64,000 nucleotides of DNA from Maribacter halichondriae (GTDB lineage Bacteria > Bacteroidota > Bacteroidia > Flavobacteriales > Flavobacteriaceae): assembly GCF_027474825.1 (NCBI RefSeq), contig NZ_CP107030.1, positions 2,424,529 through 2,488,528 on the forward strand, written 5' to 3'. Under the pieces are notes generated by a model. The model made no database searches. It saw nothing but the letters and a program-made list of their open reading frames with translations, and had not been told where the DNA came from. Shown piece after piece: positions 45,843 to 54,894 of this stretch. Position 1 is the stretch's first letter. Each line of letters begins with the position of its first letter. The position numbers and the translations under genes are program-made.

Positions 45843-46859
45843 TTATTGCTGACAATCCATCAAAATCTTCATCCCATCGGGATTATTATCGATATTATCA
45901 AAAACCTGTTGAATGTTACTCAACGGTTGTACATCGGTAATCATATCTTCAAAAGGAAGTTCATTAGCCGTAATCAATTCGATGGCGCGTTCATAATCTT
46001 CCTTTTCGTACACCCGTGCGCCAATCAGTTTCAATTCCTTCCAAAAAAACTTGAAGAGGTCAACTTCCCTTTTTTGTCCGTGAATGGCGACCATTAAAAT
46101 TCTTCCTCGTATTCCGGCCACTTCGGTCATGATATCTAGGGCGGGTTGCACTCCTGCTACTTCGAAAACGACATCGGCACGGCGGCCTTCGGTATGTTCT
46201 TTTACACAGTCCACCAAATCGATTTTAGTGGGATTTACCGCGTTCAAACCTAACTGTTTTGCCTTGTCTATCCTATTTTCATTGACTTCTGACACGATTA
46301 CCTCAGCTCCTGTTTCTTTTGCGACCAGGGCTACGAGCAGGCCGATCGGGCCACCGCCCAAAACGACTGCGGTTTCTCCTTTGACCAATCCGCTTAAACG
46401 TACATCATGAACTGCAACCGATAACGGCTCTATCAATGCGGCCAGTTTTAAATCGGTCTCTTCCTTTAATTTATGAAGCGTGAAGGCAGGCACGTTCCAA
46501 TACTGCTGCATGGATCCGGGACTATCGATACCGATGAATTTCAAATCTTCACAGATATGGTTGAAACCTTTATCGGAAGGTTTTATGCCTCTATCATCCA
46601 AAGGGCGAACTACAACTTTATCCCCGATTTCATAACCATTTACATCTTCTCCAATGGCATCGATGGTTCCGGACATTTCATGACCAATGGTTACGGGAAT
46701 ACTGACCCGTTTGTCCATCATACCATGATAAATGTGTACATCGGTACCGCAAACGCCTGAATAGGCTACTTTAATCCGTACTTCACCCTCGACAGGCTGC
46801 TCCATATCTTTCTCAATGACCGAGAAGGTTTTGTTTCCTTGGTATAATGTTGCTTTCAT
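45843..46859 (-). CDS. Zinc-type alcohol/sorbitol dehydrogenase family protein, probable keto-deoxy-galactonate 5-dehydrogenase
   Basis: About 338 residues; the ATG at 46859 is preferred because homology starts MKATLYQGNKTF (an ATG at 46880 adds 7 residues). Medium-chain dehydrogenase with catalytic zinc ligands Cys37 (GVCGTD) and His60/Glu61 (TIGHEMSG), and NAD-binding VLGGGPIGLLVAL. The structural-zinc lobe is degenerate: DDRGIKPSDKGFNHICEDLK has one Cys where four are usual. The anhydro-L-galactose pathway includes oxidation of 2-keto-3-deoxy-L-galactonate at C5, and this gene is the obvious candidate. Confidence 0.78.
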   Translation of the reverse strand: MKATLYQGNKTFSVIEKDMEQPVEGEVRIKVAYSGVCGTDVHIYHGMMDKRVSIPVTIGHEMSGTIDAIGEDVNGYEIGDKVVVRPLDDRGIKPSDKGFNHICEDLKFIGIDSPGSMQQYWNVPAFTLHKLKEETDLKLAALIEPLSVAVHDVRLSGLVKGETAVVLGGGPIGLLVALVAKETGAEVIVSEVNENRIDKAKQLGLNAVNPTKIDLVDCVKEHTEGRRADVVFEVAGVQPALDIMTEVAGIRGRILMVAIHGQKREVDLFKFFWKELKLIGARVYEKEDYERAIELITANELPFEDMITDVQPLSNIQQVFDNIDNNPDGMKILMDCQQ

Positions 46860-46897
46860 TTCCAGCTTTTTAAAAACCATAAAGGTCTCCGATATGT

Positions 46898-48118
46898 TTA
46901 CTTCGCTTTCTCTCCTTTTGCTGTGTGCGATGTTCTTCTTTTAGAAGTGAATCGCATAATACTATTGTAATCGCTACTGTTGTACACATGTGACAATCCC
47001 CAACGAAGGATTTCGGTAGGTTCTTTTTCAAGGTCGGCGCTTCGGTTGAGTCCGATAGCGTGTGGTGCGTCCTTTATGGAAGCGACGATATCAAAATTTA
47101 TTCCGTCGGGAGACCATTGAATGGTATTTTTTTCAGGGCCATCCGTAGTGATCAGAGAAGCGATTCCACCGTTGTACGGCCAGACACAGATTTCATGTCC
47201 GCTGTTGCTGATGGGGTTATACGGTGACTTTTCATAAGGCCCTTCTGGTTTATCGGCGATGGCAACACCATGACGAATCTGTCGCCCACCAAAGGTAATT
47301 TCCTCGCCCATTTGCTCTCCTTTATAATACAAGTAAAACTTTCCTTTGTATGGAAGAATGCAGGGGTCGTGTACTTTATGGCTATCGAAATCGCCTTTTT
47401 TCTCGACCATAAAACGGTTTTGTTCCTCGCCTTTCCAAATGCCGTTATCTGCGGTTTTTAATATCGGCTCTTTGCTTTTCGTCCATGGGCCATCGGGAGA
47501 ATCTGCCCATGCAAGACCGATGGTATTTTTTACCCGAACGGTGTAAGGCGATTTTACGGCTTGGTAGCAGAGGTAATATTTATCTTCATATTTCATGATT
47601 TCTGTGGTAAAAACGGAGCGGTCGTCGTACGAACCTTTTTCTCCCCGTGGTACGGCGATGCCCTCTTCTTTCCAAGTGATCCCATCTTCCGAAGTGGCAT
47701 ACCAAATATCGCAACGGTCCCACGGCCAGACCTTATCATTTTCAACATCACCACCAAAACCCTGTGACGGTCCCACGCTTCTGGAATACCATACATAGTA
47801 TTTTCCGTTTTCCTTGATCATGGCACTCGGATCCCTCCGCACAACGCCTTCCTCATAGGCCAAGTCACCTTTCAAGGGCTCTAGTTTACTGAACTCGATG
47901 AACCACTCATTGCCCAAGTCGGCGGGCCATTGTAATGCCCGTTTTGTAGCTGCGCTGAGGTATTCTTTATTGGCAATACCCAATTTGTCGAGTTGCTCAT
48001 CGGTTATCTCGACAACTTCTTTCTCAAGTGCTTTTTCTGAAGATGCTACATTTTCTTTGCAAGCTGCCAATAGTATTGTCGATAAGATGATTAGTAATGG
48101 TAAACTTTGATTTTTCAT
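46898..48118 (-). CDS. GH117 lipoprotein, probable alpha-1,3-(3,6-anhydro)-galactosidase
   Basis: A 406-residue exported lipoprotein (MKNQSLPLLIILSTILLAA then Cys20). A five-bladed propeller glycosidase with very recognisable GH117 sequence: YEEGVVRRDPSAMIKENGKY, DIWYATSEDGITWKEEG, GEKGSYDDRSVFTTEIM, FDSHKVHDPC and NSGHEICVWPYNGGIA. Asp96, Asp251 and His308 occupy the conserved catalytic positions. GH117 enzymes release terminal 3,6-anhydro-galactose from neoagaro- or related red-algal oligosaccharides. The surrounding pathway would then consume the product. Confidence 0.88.
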   Translation of the reverse strand: MKNQSLPLLIILSTILLAACKENVASSEKALEKEVVEITDEQLDKLGIANKEYLSAATKRALQWPADLGNEWFIEFSKLEPLKGDLAYEEGVVRRDPSAMIKENGKYYVWYSRSVGPSQGFGGDVENDKVWPWDRCDIWYATSEDGITWKEEGIAVPRGEKGSYDDRSVFTTEIMKYEDKYYLCYQAVKSPYTVRVKNTIGLAWADSPDGPWTKSKEPILKTADNGIWKGEEQNRFMVEKKGDFDSHKVHDPCILPYKGKFYLYYKGEQMGEEITFGGRQIRHGVAIADKPEGPYEKSPYNPISNSGHEICVWPYNGGIASLITTDGPEKNTIQWSPDGINFDIVASIKDAPHAIGLNRSADLEKEPTEILRWGLSHVYNSSDYNSIMRFTSKRRTSHTAKGEKAK

Positions 48119-48440
48119 TGCAGTACAATTTTTCCGGTTGTTGGAAGAGAGGAATTTGATTTTTAAGCTTTTAATTACAAAAGGGATGAATACAATAATA
48201 AAAAGAAATCACCAATTAATAGGGTTAAAAATCCATAGTTAAGCCATGGATATGTTTTATTGAAATCATAAAATGATTTTTCTTTAGTAATCGATTACAT
48301 ATCGACTTCCCACAAGGAAATAACATGCTTGTCGTACTAAAATGTATCCCAGAAAAAATGCGAATTAAAATTGACGGAGTCTCTTTTGATATTATAGTAG
48401 AGTGTAACATTACATTTTCATCCCTACTGAAAACCTTATC
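48119..48440. other. GH117 upstream regulatory region
   Basis: A 322-bp gap between the aldolase gene and GH117 on the minus strand. It holds the palindrome at 48287-48298 and AT-rich sequence, and is the probable promoter region for GH117 and the genes after it. No gene is seen here. Confidence 0.5.
48287..48298. promoter_or_regulatory. Operator-like palindrome GTAATCGATTAC
   Basis: A perfect 12-bp palindrome with a central CG, in the only long gap of the operon, about 170 bp upstream of the GH117 start codon. LacI-family regulators of sugar catabolism bind palindromes of this form. No LacI gene is present in the window, so the regulator would be elsewhere. Confidence 0.55.
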
Positions 48441-49091
48441 TTAATCAATGAAAATATCTTTTACTTCTTCCTTTATGGCCAAGAAGTGACTTTTTAGACC
48501 CTCATAATCGGAACGTTTTATAAGATCATTATCTAGTAATGAACTGCCCATGCCAACCCCGAAAGCACCCGCTTCGAAAAACGATTTAATAGTATCCTTT
48601 GATACACCACCAGTTGGAATTAATTTGATTTCGTTCAACGGAGCCAGTACATCTTTTATATATTTCGGACCTAATTGTGTAGCCGGAAATACTTTGACGG
48701 CAGCCGCACCTAATGACCATGCGCGATATATCTCGCTGGGCGTGAATGCCCCTGGGAAAATAGGAATATTTAGAGCTACAGCCCTTTTGATAACGTTCTC
48801 GTCGATAATCGGGGTAACGATAAATTGAGATTCCGCATTGAGCGCGGCCTCTAGGTCTTTCATTGTACAAACGGTACCTGCCCCGATGTTCATTTCCGGA
48901 AATTCGTTCCGTAGTTTCGAAATTATGGTTTCCGCTCCGACGGTATTCATGGTAATCTCCATGGTATACAATCCCGCATCCAAATAGGTTTTGGTGATTT
49001 TTTGAACTGTATCTAGATTCAGTCCTCTGAGGATTCCTATAATGGGAGCCTTTTTGAATCGCTCCCATGAAAATGAGGTATTATGTTGCAT
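48441..49091 (-). CDS. 2-keto-3-deoxy-6-phosphogluconate/-galactonate aldolase
   Basis: A 216-residue class I aldolase that cleaves KDPG (or KDPGal) to pyruvate and glyceraldehyde 3-phosphate. It has GILRG near the start, Glu45 in TMEITMNT, GAGTVCTMKDL, and the Schiff-base Lys133 in AAVKVFPATQLGP, then PTGGVSKDT for phosphate binding. It overlaps the kinase gene by 11 bp, so the two act as a unit. This is the last enzymatic step of the proposed pathway. Confidence 0.88.
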   Translation of the reverse strand: MQHNTSFSWERFKKAPIIGILRGLNLDTVQKITKTYLDAGLYTMEITMNTVGAETIISKLRNEFPEMNIGAGTVCTMKDLEAALNAESQFIVTPIIDENVIKRAVALNIPIFPGAFTPSEIYRAWSLGAAAVKVFPATQLGPKYIKDVLAPLNEIKLIPTGGVSKDTIKSFFEAGAFGVGMGSSLLDNDLIKRSDYEGLKSHFLAIKEEVKDIFID

Positions 49092-50031
49092 GTTGTTCCA
49101 GTATTTTTCTTTGGCCGATGAGTAGGGCCCGTTCGAGAATATTCTCGTTCAGTACTATCAACTTCGAGGGGTCGATAAAAGTTTCAAGACCTGTTCGATA
49201 TAGTTCGATCATTGTTTTGGGCGCAGTTAGAAAAACGTTTTCAGCGGTATTTTTCAAATAGGACAGTTCATCGCCTATCAATAGGCCGCTCAGCATAAAA
49301 TGATTTTCTTTTTTACTCTTGTTTTCAACTACATGTCTAGCACGGATTCGCAGTAAATTGGGAGTCAACCCTGCTGTTAAACCGAGATGGAATCCTTCAA
49401 GAAATTCCTTTTTATGATTGGCATCCCACTCGCTTTTTTCAATGGAATTCGCTAGTATACTTTTGTTTCCCAAAACCTCGAAAAGTTCCCCGGTCATAAA
49501 ATTTTTCAAGGCATAAAAGCTTCCTTGTCGATAGGAAATATGCTTGCAGTGCGTTCCGGGCAACAAAAGAACCCCTCTTTCGTATGGAATTAGATATTCT
49601 TCCAACCCCAAGGCCTGAACCTCTTCTCCTCGCATCATGCCCGTTTCACTTTTAATTCCTGAAATTAGCAATAGCTCCTGTTCTTCGCCCAATGAAATTT
49701 TTCGATGAACAAATGTCTCACCACTTTTGTCAAAAGGAAGCGCAGCATAGGGCAGCTCCAACAAGCCAATATTCGAGGTACTCATTCCCGAAGAAATTAC
49801 CAAGTGATGTCGATACTTTGCCGGAAGCTCCTGAATCTGATTCCTAAGATAATTAAGGTAATACGTCTTTTGGTCGAATTCATTTTGCTCTGAAAATTTT
49901 TGATAAAGGGTTTTAACGCCTTGATCCGTTTTATGTTCAGAGATAACTTTTAACGAATCAGTTTCTACCAACCGCAACCTAAAATTGGTCGTGCCCCAAT
50001 CGCAACTGATAAAATGGGAGGGTAGACTCAT
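49081..50031 (-). CDS. 2-dehydro-3-deoxygalactonokinase (DgoK-type)
   Basis: A 316-residue kinase of the DgoK family (ASKHA fold): ISCDWGTTNFRLRL with phosphate-binding Asp11, SGIKSETGMMRGEEVQALGL, LLLPGTHCKHI and FMTGELFEVLGNKSI. It phosphorylates a 2-keto-3-deoxy-sugar acid at C6, feeding the overlapping aldolase. DgoK family membership suggests a galactonate-configured substrate, which would fit a D-anhydrogalactose route; a gluconate-configured substrate would fit the L route. The sequence alone does not decide. Confidence 0.85.
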   Translation of the reverse strand: MSLPSHFISCDWGTTNFRLRLVETDSLKVISEHKTDQGVKTLYQKFSEQNEFDQKTYYLNYLRNQIQELPAKYRHHLVISSGMSTSNIGLLELPYAALPFDKSGETFVHRKISLGEEQELLLISGIKSETGMMRGEEVQALGLEEYLIPYERGVLLLPGTHCKHISYRQGSFYALKNFMTGELFEVLGNKSILANSIEKSEWDANHKKEFLEGFHLGLTAGLTPNLLRIRARHVVENKSKKENHFMLSGLLIGDELSYLKNTAENVFLTAPKTMIELYRTGLETFIDPSKLIVLNENILERALLIGQRKILEQHAT

Positions 50032-50084
50032 AAAATTCTCAAAGTTCTAGAATGTATTTTGATTTTAATAACCATGTATAGCAA

Positions 50085-50102
50085 AGGTAGAATAATCTAC
50101 CT
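50085..50102. promoter_or_regulatory. Dyad between TRAP operon and kinase gene
   Basis: AGGTAGA (50085-50091) and TCTACCT (50096-50102) form a 7-bp inverted repeat around ATAA in the 103-bp gap between dctM and the kinase gene. No T tail follows, so it is either an operator or a small processing hairpin. Confidence 0.35.
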
Positions 50103-50134
50103 CGATTCAATAGTTCGTAAAACCAATCTCAGGG

Positions 50135-51409
50135 TTATTCCATAAACAGATTTGGAAGAAATAGCGAAATACTCGGAAAAAGCGTTACCAAAACCAGTAC
50201 CACTATACTGACCAACAAAAATGGAAAACCTGCCCTACTCACTTTTCCGATGGAGACTTTTCCAATGCTTGAGGCGACAAAAAGACAGACGCCGACGGGA
50301 GGGGTGGTCAGCCCTATAATTAGATTCAATACGGCAATGACCGCAAAATGGATGGGGTCGACATCTACTGCCAAAGCAACTTTCAACAATATGGGAAAAA
50401 GGATTAGCAGGGCCGCAATGGTTTCCATGAAAGTACCGACCACGATCAACAAAAGATTGATGAGCAACAATACAACATATTTGTTGTCACTGAAACCTAA
50501 AATCTCGCTCGATATGGTTTGTGGAATTTGTTCGGTAATCAAAATCCAACCGAAGAGGTTGGCAAAACCTACCAAAATCATCAATGATGCTGAGGTCTTC
50601 ATGGAATCGAGCACTACGATCTGAACATTTTTAAAATTCAATTTTCCATATACAAAACGACCTATGACCAGTGCATATATCACTGCGATTACCGATGCTT
50701 CCGTTGGGGTAAAGATTCCACCGATGATACCGAAAAGAATGATAAAGGTCATCAAGAGCGACCAAAAGGTATCTATAAAACCCCGGGCTATTTGACCGAA
50801 ACTGCTTCTAGGGTGCTTCGGATAGTTTTTACGTTTTGCAATAATATAGGCGACCAGCATGAGCCCAACGCCCAACAAGAGTCCTGGAATAGCCCCTGCC
50901 AAAAATAGCTTGCCCACAGATAGGCCGCTCAAGGTGGCCGCAATTATCATCGGTACGCTAGGAGGAATGATCGGACCCACGGTAGAGGATGCTGCCGTGA
51001 TGGCACACGAAAAATCAACATCATATCCCTCCTTTTTCATAGCGGGAATCATTACAGAGCCCAGACTTGCTGTATCGGAAATGGCCGTACCGGATATGCC
51101 CGCAAATAGCATAGATGCCCCTATATTGACCAATGAAAGTCCGCCTCTGATATGGCCCAATAGATGATTGCAGAATGTTATGATCTTTTCGGTAAGTCCG
51201 CCTTGGTTCATCAGGTTACCTGCCAAAATAAACCCCGGAATACTAAGCAGCACAAAAACATCGATACCGGAGTACATTTTTGCCGGTATTATAATTAGCG
51301 GTATTCCTTTAAGCAGCAAATAGGCGAGACACGAAATACCTAAGGCAAAAGCGATGGGATATCGCAATACCAGGCAGACTACGAATATGATGACAAGGGC
51401 CCAGATCAT
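50135..51409 (-). CDS. dctM: TRAP transporter large permease (DctM-type)
   Basis: A 424-residue membrane protein with about 12 hydrophobic segments. The pattern is typical of TRAP large subunits: GIDVFVLLSIPGFILAGNLM, then GAVSDTASLGSVMIPAMKKE-like sequence, AASSTVGPIIPPSVPMII, IFTPTEASVIAVIYAL and NLIIGLTTPPVGVCLFVASS. It imports sugar acids or related anions using the sodium gradient with DctQ and DctP. It overlaps dctQ by 4 bp. The likely substrate here is an anhydro-sugar acid or oligouronate, by context. Confidence 0.9.
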   Translation of the reverse strand: MIWALVIIFVVCLVLRYPIAFALGISCLAYLLLKGIPLIIIPAKMYSGIDVFVLLSIPGFILAGNLMNQGGLTEKIITFCNHLLGHIRGGLSLVNIGASMLFAGISGTAISDTASLGSVMIPAMKKEGYDVDFSCAITAASSTVGPIIPPSVPMIIAATLSGLSVGKLFLAGAIPGLLLGVGLMLVAYIIAKRKNYPKHPRSSFGQIARGFIDTFWSLLMTFIILFGIIGGIFTPTEASVIAVIYALVIGRFVYGKLNFKNVQIVVLDSMKTSASLMILVGFANLFGWILITEQIPQTISSEILGFSDNKYVVLLLINLLLIVVGTFMETIAALLILFPILLKVALAVDVDPIHFAVIAVLNLIIGLTTPPVGVCLFVASSIGKVSIGKVSRAGFPFLLVSIVVLVLVTLFPSISLFLPNLFME

Positions 51410-51873
51410 CGATTTCTATTTTTTAAAAGGGATGTTACTTTTTTATAGGAATAATAACAAATTGAAGTCACCATAATTAGGATACTAAAAAAAGCCACTG
51501 CCATGGGAAATTTCAAACTAGGCGATTTTTCATCCAGCCCTAATACAATTAACGGTATGGTGTAAACTGCGATGATTGCAAAAAGCAGGAATATGGATAT
51601 GGGAATGCCCCAATTCAATATCCTTTTAAATCTATGATCGAAAATATTATAAAAAGTGTCGAGGGCAACATAGTAATTACTTTTTAATGCCAAACCCGCA
51701 GCAAAGGAAATGGCGTAAATAAAAAACAGACGGGAAGCTTCCTCCGTCCAAGAAGGCGCACTTTCAAGAAAGAAACGGGCAAAGATTTGGAGCAATACCG
51801 CAGCCAAAAAACCGAAAGTTCCCAAAAGGGTGCCTATTTTTAAAAACCTTCCTATTGCTTTTTGTGCCCTCAT
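51406..51873 (-). CDS. dctQ: TRAP transporter small permease (DctQ-type)
   Basis: A 155-residue protein with four hydrophobic helices. The second carries RFFLESAPSWTEEASRLFFI, the typical W-x-E-E motif of DctQ, followed by YAISFAAGLALKSNYYVALD. It overlaps both dctM and dctP by 4 bp, ensuring coupled translation. Confidence 0.88.
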   Translation of the reverse strand: MRAQKAIGRFLKIGTLLGTFGFLAAVLLQIFARFFLESAPSWTEEASRLFFIYAISFAAGLALKSNYYVALDTFYNIFDHRFKRILNWGIPISIFLLFAIIAVYTIPLIVLGLDEKSPSLKFPMAVAFFSILIMVTSICYYSYKKVTSLLKNRNR

Positions 51874-52873
51874 TGCAGTTCCGCTTTAATTTGATGGTAG
51901 ACCTCCTGCATTTCCGGGGATAGACTATTATAAATGCCCTTTTCCGATTTTTCTATGAAGGCTTTTTTATCAACTTTTATAAACTGCATTCCCTGTGCTT
52001 TCAATTCTTCTTGTACTTTTTTTTCGTTTTCAAGAAAGAGGTTGTGCTCATATCGTATCATGTCATCTGCGGCTTCCAAAAAAATCTTCTGCAGGTCGGG
52101 TGGTAGTTTTTGAAACTGCTTTTCCCCGATGACGGGATATACCCAACTCACGACATGGCCCGTAAGGTTCAGATATTCTTGCACTTCGGCAAACCCCATG
52201 TTCTTTATCATTGCGAACGGATTTTCTTGTGCTTCTATCGTGCCTTGCTGCAGTGAGGTAAACACTTCCGATAGTGCCATTGGTGTGGGTTTGGCCCCCA
52301 GAACGCTCCATGCGGTCACGAAAGAGGGAACATTCGGCACCCGAATGATAAGTCCGTTTAAATCATCGGGCGTCTTTATTGGCCGGCTCGAAGTCAGGTG
52401 GCGGTCGCCCCTCAGAAAATACCCCAATGGTCGCAGTCCTGCTATTTGGATCATGTCTTCTTCGATACGTTTCCCCAGAAATCCGTGTATCACTTTTTTC
52501 ATTTCGGTACTATCCTTGAACAAAAAGGGAGTTCGCAAAAGACCATAATCTCCGTCCAGTTGCTCAAGGTAGACCCTGTGGTGGTCATGTCGATGACCTC
52601 GGTCTTGATAAGGCGAATGGCTTCCATTTCCTTGGCCAGTTGTTCGGAGGGGTATACTTCGACTTTGATTCTTCCTTTCGAACGTTCTTCCAAAATTTCA
52701 CCCAAGTGCACAAAGGCTTTGGTCCAAGTATGATCTTCGTTCGGAATCATGGCGGCACGGAACAGAAATTCAGGTTCTCTTGAATTCTTACATCCTATAA
52801 TGCAAAAAAGGACTATAACCGATAAAAAGCTTGGCCTTAAAAAAAAAGAAAGAGTGGTTCTGGTTTCTGGCAT
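51870..52873 (-). CDS. dctP: TRAP transporter substrate-binding lipoprotein (DctP-type), frameshifted
   Basis: The solute receptor of the TRAP system, about 334 residues when restored. The start at 52873 gives MPETRTTLSFFLRPSFLSVI and a lipobox (CIIG-Cys). The first frame includes FVHLGEILEERSKGRIKVEV and the second PIKTPDDLNGLIIRVPNVPS, PTPMALSEVFTSLQQGTIEA and QENPFAMI with the usual carboxylate-binding Arg. The frames join near FCELPFLFKD if one T is added (run 52522-52526, or alternatively 52537-52540). As given, the gene would be dead, so a read error is likely. Confidence 0.85.
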
Positions 52874-52960
52874 TTGGTCGGTATCGCTCAGTATAACGGT
52901 AAATATCAACAGTTAGGGAAAGTTACATAAAAAATAAACGGCACACTTGAAAACTGTCTC

Positions 52961-53013
52961 CATACCTGAGTAGTATGAAATCAAGATACGTGCACGCTAC
53001 CTTTGATCAGGTA
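52961..53013. promoter_or_regulatory. Dyads in the TRAP/sulfatase divergent promoter region
   Basis: Two inverted repeats: CATAC-N7-GTATG (52961-52977) and TACCT-N6-AGGTA (52998-53013). They lie between the leftward TRAP operon and the rightward sulfatase genes, so one regulator could control both. Confidence 0.4.
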
Positions 53014-53073
53014 ATATAACCATGGATATGAACAAAATTGTTTAATTTAAACAAAAAGTTCAACTCTATATTT

Positions 53074-54894
53074 ATGACTCGAACCTTTACATCAAAATGG
53101 ACTCTATTGTTTTTGATTTTCACGGTACTTTCGTGCAAGGACACGAAAAAGAATACTACCGTTACCCTAAATGCTACACCGACCAAACCCAATGTCATTA
53201 TCGTACTTACCGATGATCAAGGCTATGGTGATCTGGGCTATCACGGTAACCCGATTGTAAAAACTCCCAATTTAGATGCGTTTGCGGCCGAATCATTGGA
53301 GTTGACCAATTTTCATGTCGGCACTACTTGTGCCCCGACCAGAGCCGGATTGATGACGGGCAGAAATGCCAATCGTAACAATGCCTGGCATACGATAGCG
53401 GGTTGTTCCATATTATTGGAAGAAGAAGAAACGATAGCGCAGGTTTTCGAACGAAACGGGTATAGAACAGGTATGATCGGCAAATGGCATTTGGGCGATA
53501 ATTATCCTTTTCGGCCACATGACCGAGGATTTCAAAACACCTTCTATCATGGAGGGGGCGGCGTACAACAAACTCCCGATTTTTGGAATAACGACTATTT
53601 TGACGATACGTATTTCAGAAATGGCGTTCCTGAAAAGACATCAGGGTATTGCACCGATGTATGGTTTGACAATGCCTCGCAATATATCGATGCTAAAAAG
53701 GAGGAGCCTTTCTTCCTGTATCTGGCCCTTAATGCCGCACACGGACCCTTTAATGTTCCTGAAAAATACGCGGAAATTTACAAAGATAGCCCCCTTACCG
53801 AGGTACAAAAAAGATTCTATGGTATGATTACCAATATCGATGATAACTTCGGAAAATTGGTCGAACATCTCAAGAAAACAGGGCAATTTGATAATACCAT
53901 ACTCATTTTTTCCGCTGATAATGGAACGGCCAGAGGAATTCATTACTTAAAAGAAGAGGAAAAAGAACTTGGGTATAACGCAGGGCTGCGAGGTATCAAG
54001 GGTAGTCATTACGATGGCGGGCACCGTGTGCCATTTTTCATAAGCTGGCCCAATGGAAATATTCTCCGAAAAACTTCGCTCAGTGAATTGACCGCCCATG
54101 TAGATATACTGCCGACCTTAGCTGAACTAACGGGAATCGATTATCAACCTAAGAAACCACTCGATGGCCAGAGCGTAGCAAAGATTCTGGCAGGCAAAGA
54201 AAAAACTATTGACCGAATGCTGATTACTGATACCCAGCGCAACCAATTACCAGTCAAAGGACGTAATAGTGCCGTAATGTCAAACGTCTGGAGGTTGGTT
54301 GACGGCAAAGAACTTTACAATTTCAAAGAAGATCCGGGGCAACAAAACGACGTAGCTGCCCAAAATCCTGAAGTGATTGCCAAAATGCAGAAATTCTATG
54401 ACGATTGGTGGGCTGGCATAGAAACGGATATTCGGTATGCAGAAATTCCCGTTGGTCATGACAATGCAAATCCTGTATTGATAACCATACATGATATGCA
54501 TACCGAAGATAACCTTCCATGGAATCAAGTGCAGATTCGCCAGGGTAAGACAAATCCTGATGGGTTTTACAGTATCAAAGTTGTCGACGATGGTAACTAC
54601 CAATTTAAATTATACCGATACCCTCCCGAATCGAAATTGACAATGGATGCCTCGGCGGAGAAAAGAACAGGTACGGCCTTTGTCGATGAATTACCACAAG
54701 GAGTGCTAATAACTCCCTTAAAGGCCATTGTCGAAGTAGGAGACAATTCGATGGAAGCGACCAAAGTAGAAACTGCTAATTTTATCATGGTACAAGGCAC
54801 CTTAAAAAAAGGAAGTTATCAATTGAAAAGTAATTTCATTACAAAAGATGGTGTGAAAATCCCATCCTACTACACCGAAGTGAAAAAACTATGA
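53074..54894 (+). CDS. Sulfatase lipoprotein with extra C-terminal beta domain
   Basis: A formylglycine sulfatase of about 606 residues. The ATG at 53074 is preferred (signal MTRTFTSKWTLLFLIFTVLS then lipobox Cys21); a TTG at 53038 would add 12 residues. The modification motif is Cys86-Ala-Pro-Thr-Arg. Other active-site pieces are VLTDDQGYGDLGYHG, GMIGKWHLGDNYP, NAAHGPF and FSADNGTARG. Beyond the usual sulfatase end, about 130 residues form an extra beta-rich module (VLITIHDMHTEDNLPWNQVQ onward). It overlaps the next sulfatase gene by 4 bp (ATGA). Confidence 0.88.
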   Translation: MTRTFTSKWTLLFLIFTVLSCKDTKKNTTVTLNATPTKPNVIIVLTDDQGYGDLGYHGNPIVKTPNLDAFAAESLELTNFHVGTTCAPTRAGLMTGRNANRNNAWHTIAGCSILLEEEETIAQVFERNGYRTGMIGKWHLGDNYPFRPHDRGFQNTFYHGGGGVQQTPDFWNNDYFDDTYFRNGVPEKTSGYCTDVWFDNASQYIDAKKEEPFFLYLALNAAHGPFNVPEKYAEIYKDSPLTEVQKRFYGMITNIDDNFGKLVEHLKKTGQFDNTILIFSADNGTARGIHYLKEEEKELGYNAGLRGIKGSHYDGGHRVPFFISWPNGNILRKTSLSELTAHVDILPTLAELTGIDYQPKKPLDGQSVAKILAGKEKTIDRMLITDTQRNQLPVKGRNSAVMSNVWRLVDGKELYNFKEDPGQQNDVAAQNPEVIAKMQKFYDDWWAGIETDIRYAEIPVGHDNANPVLITIHDMHTEDNLPWNQVQIRQGKTNPDGFYSIKVVDDGNYQFKLYRYPPESKLTMDASAEKRTGTAFVDELPQGVLITPLKAIVEVGDNSMEATKVETANFIMVQGTLKKGSYQLKSNFITKDGVKIPSYYTEVKKL

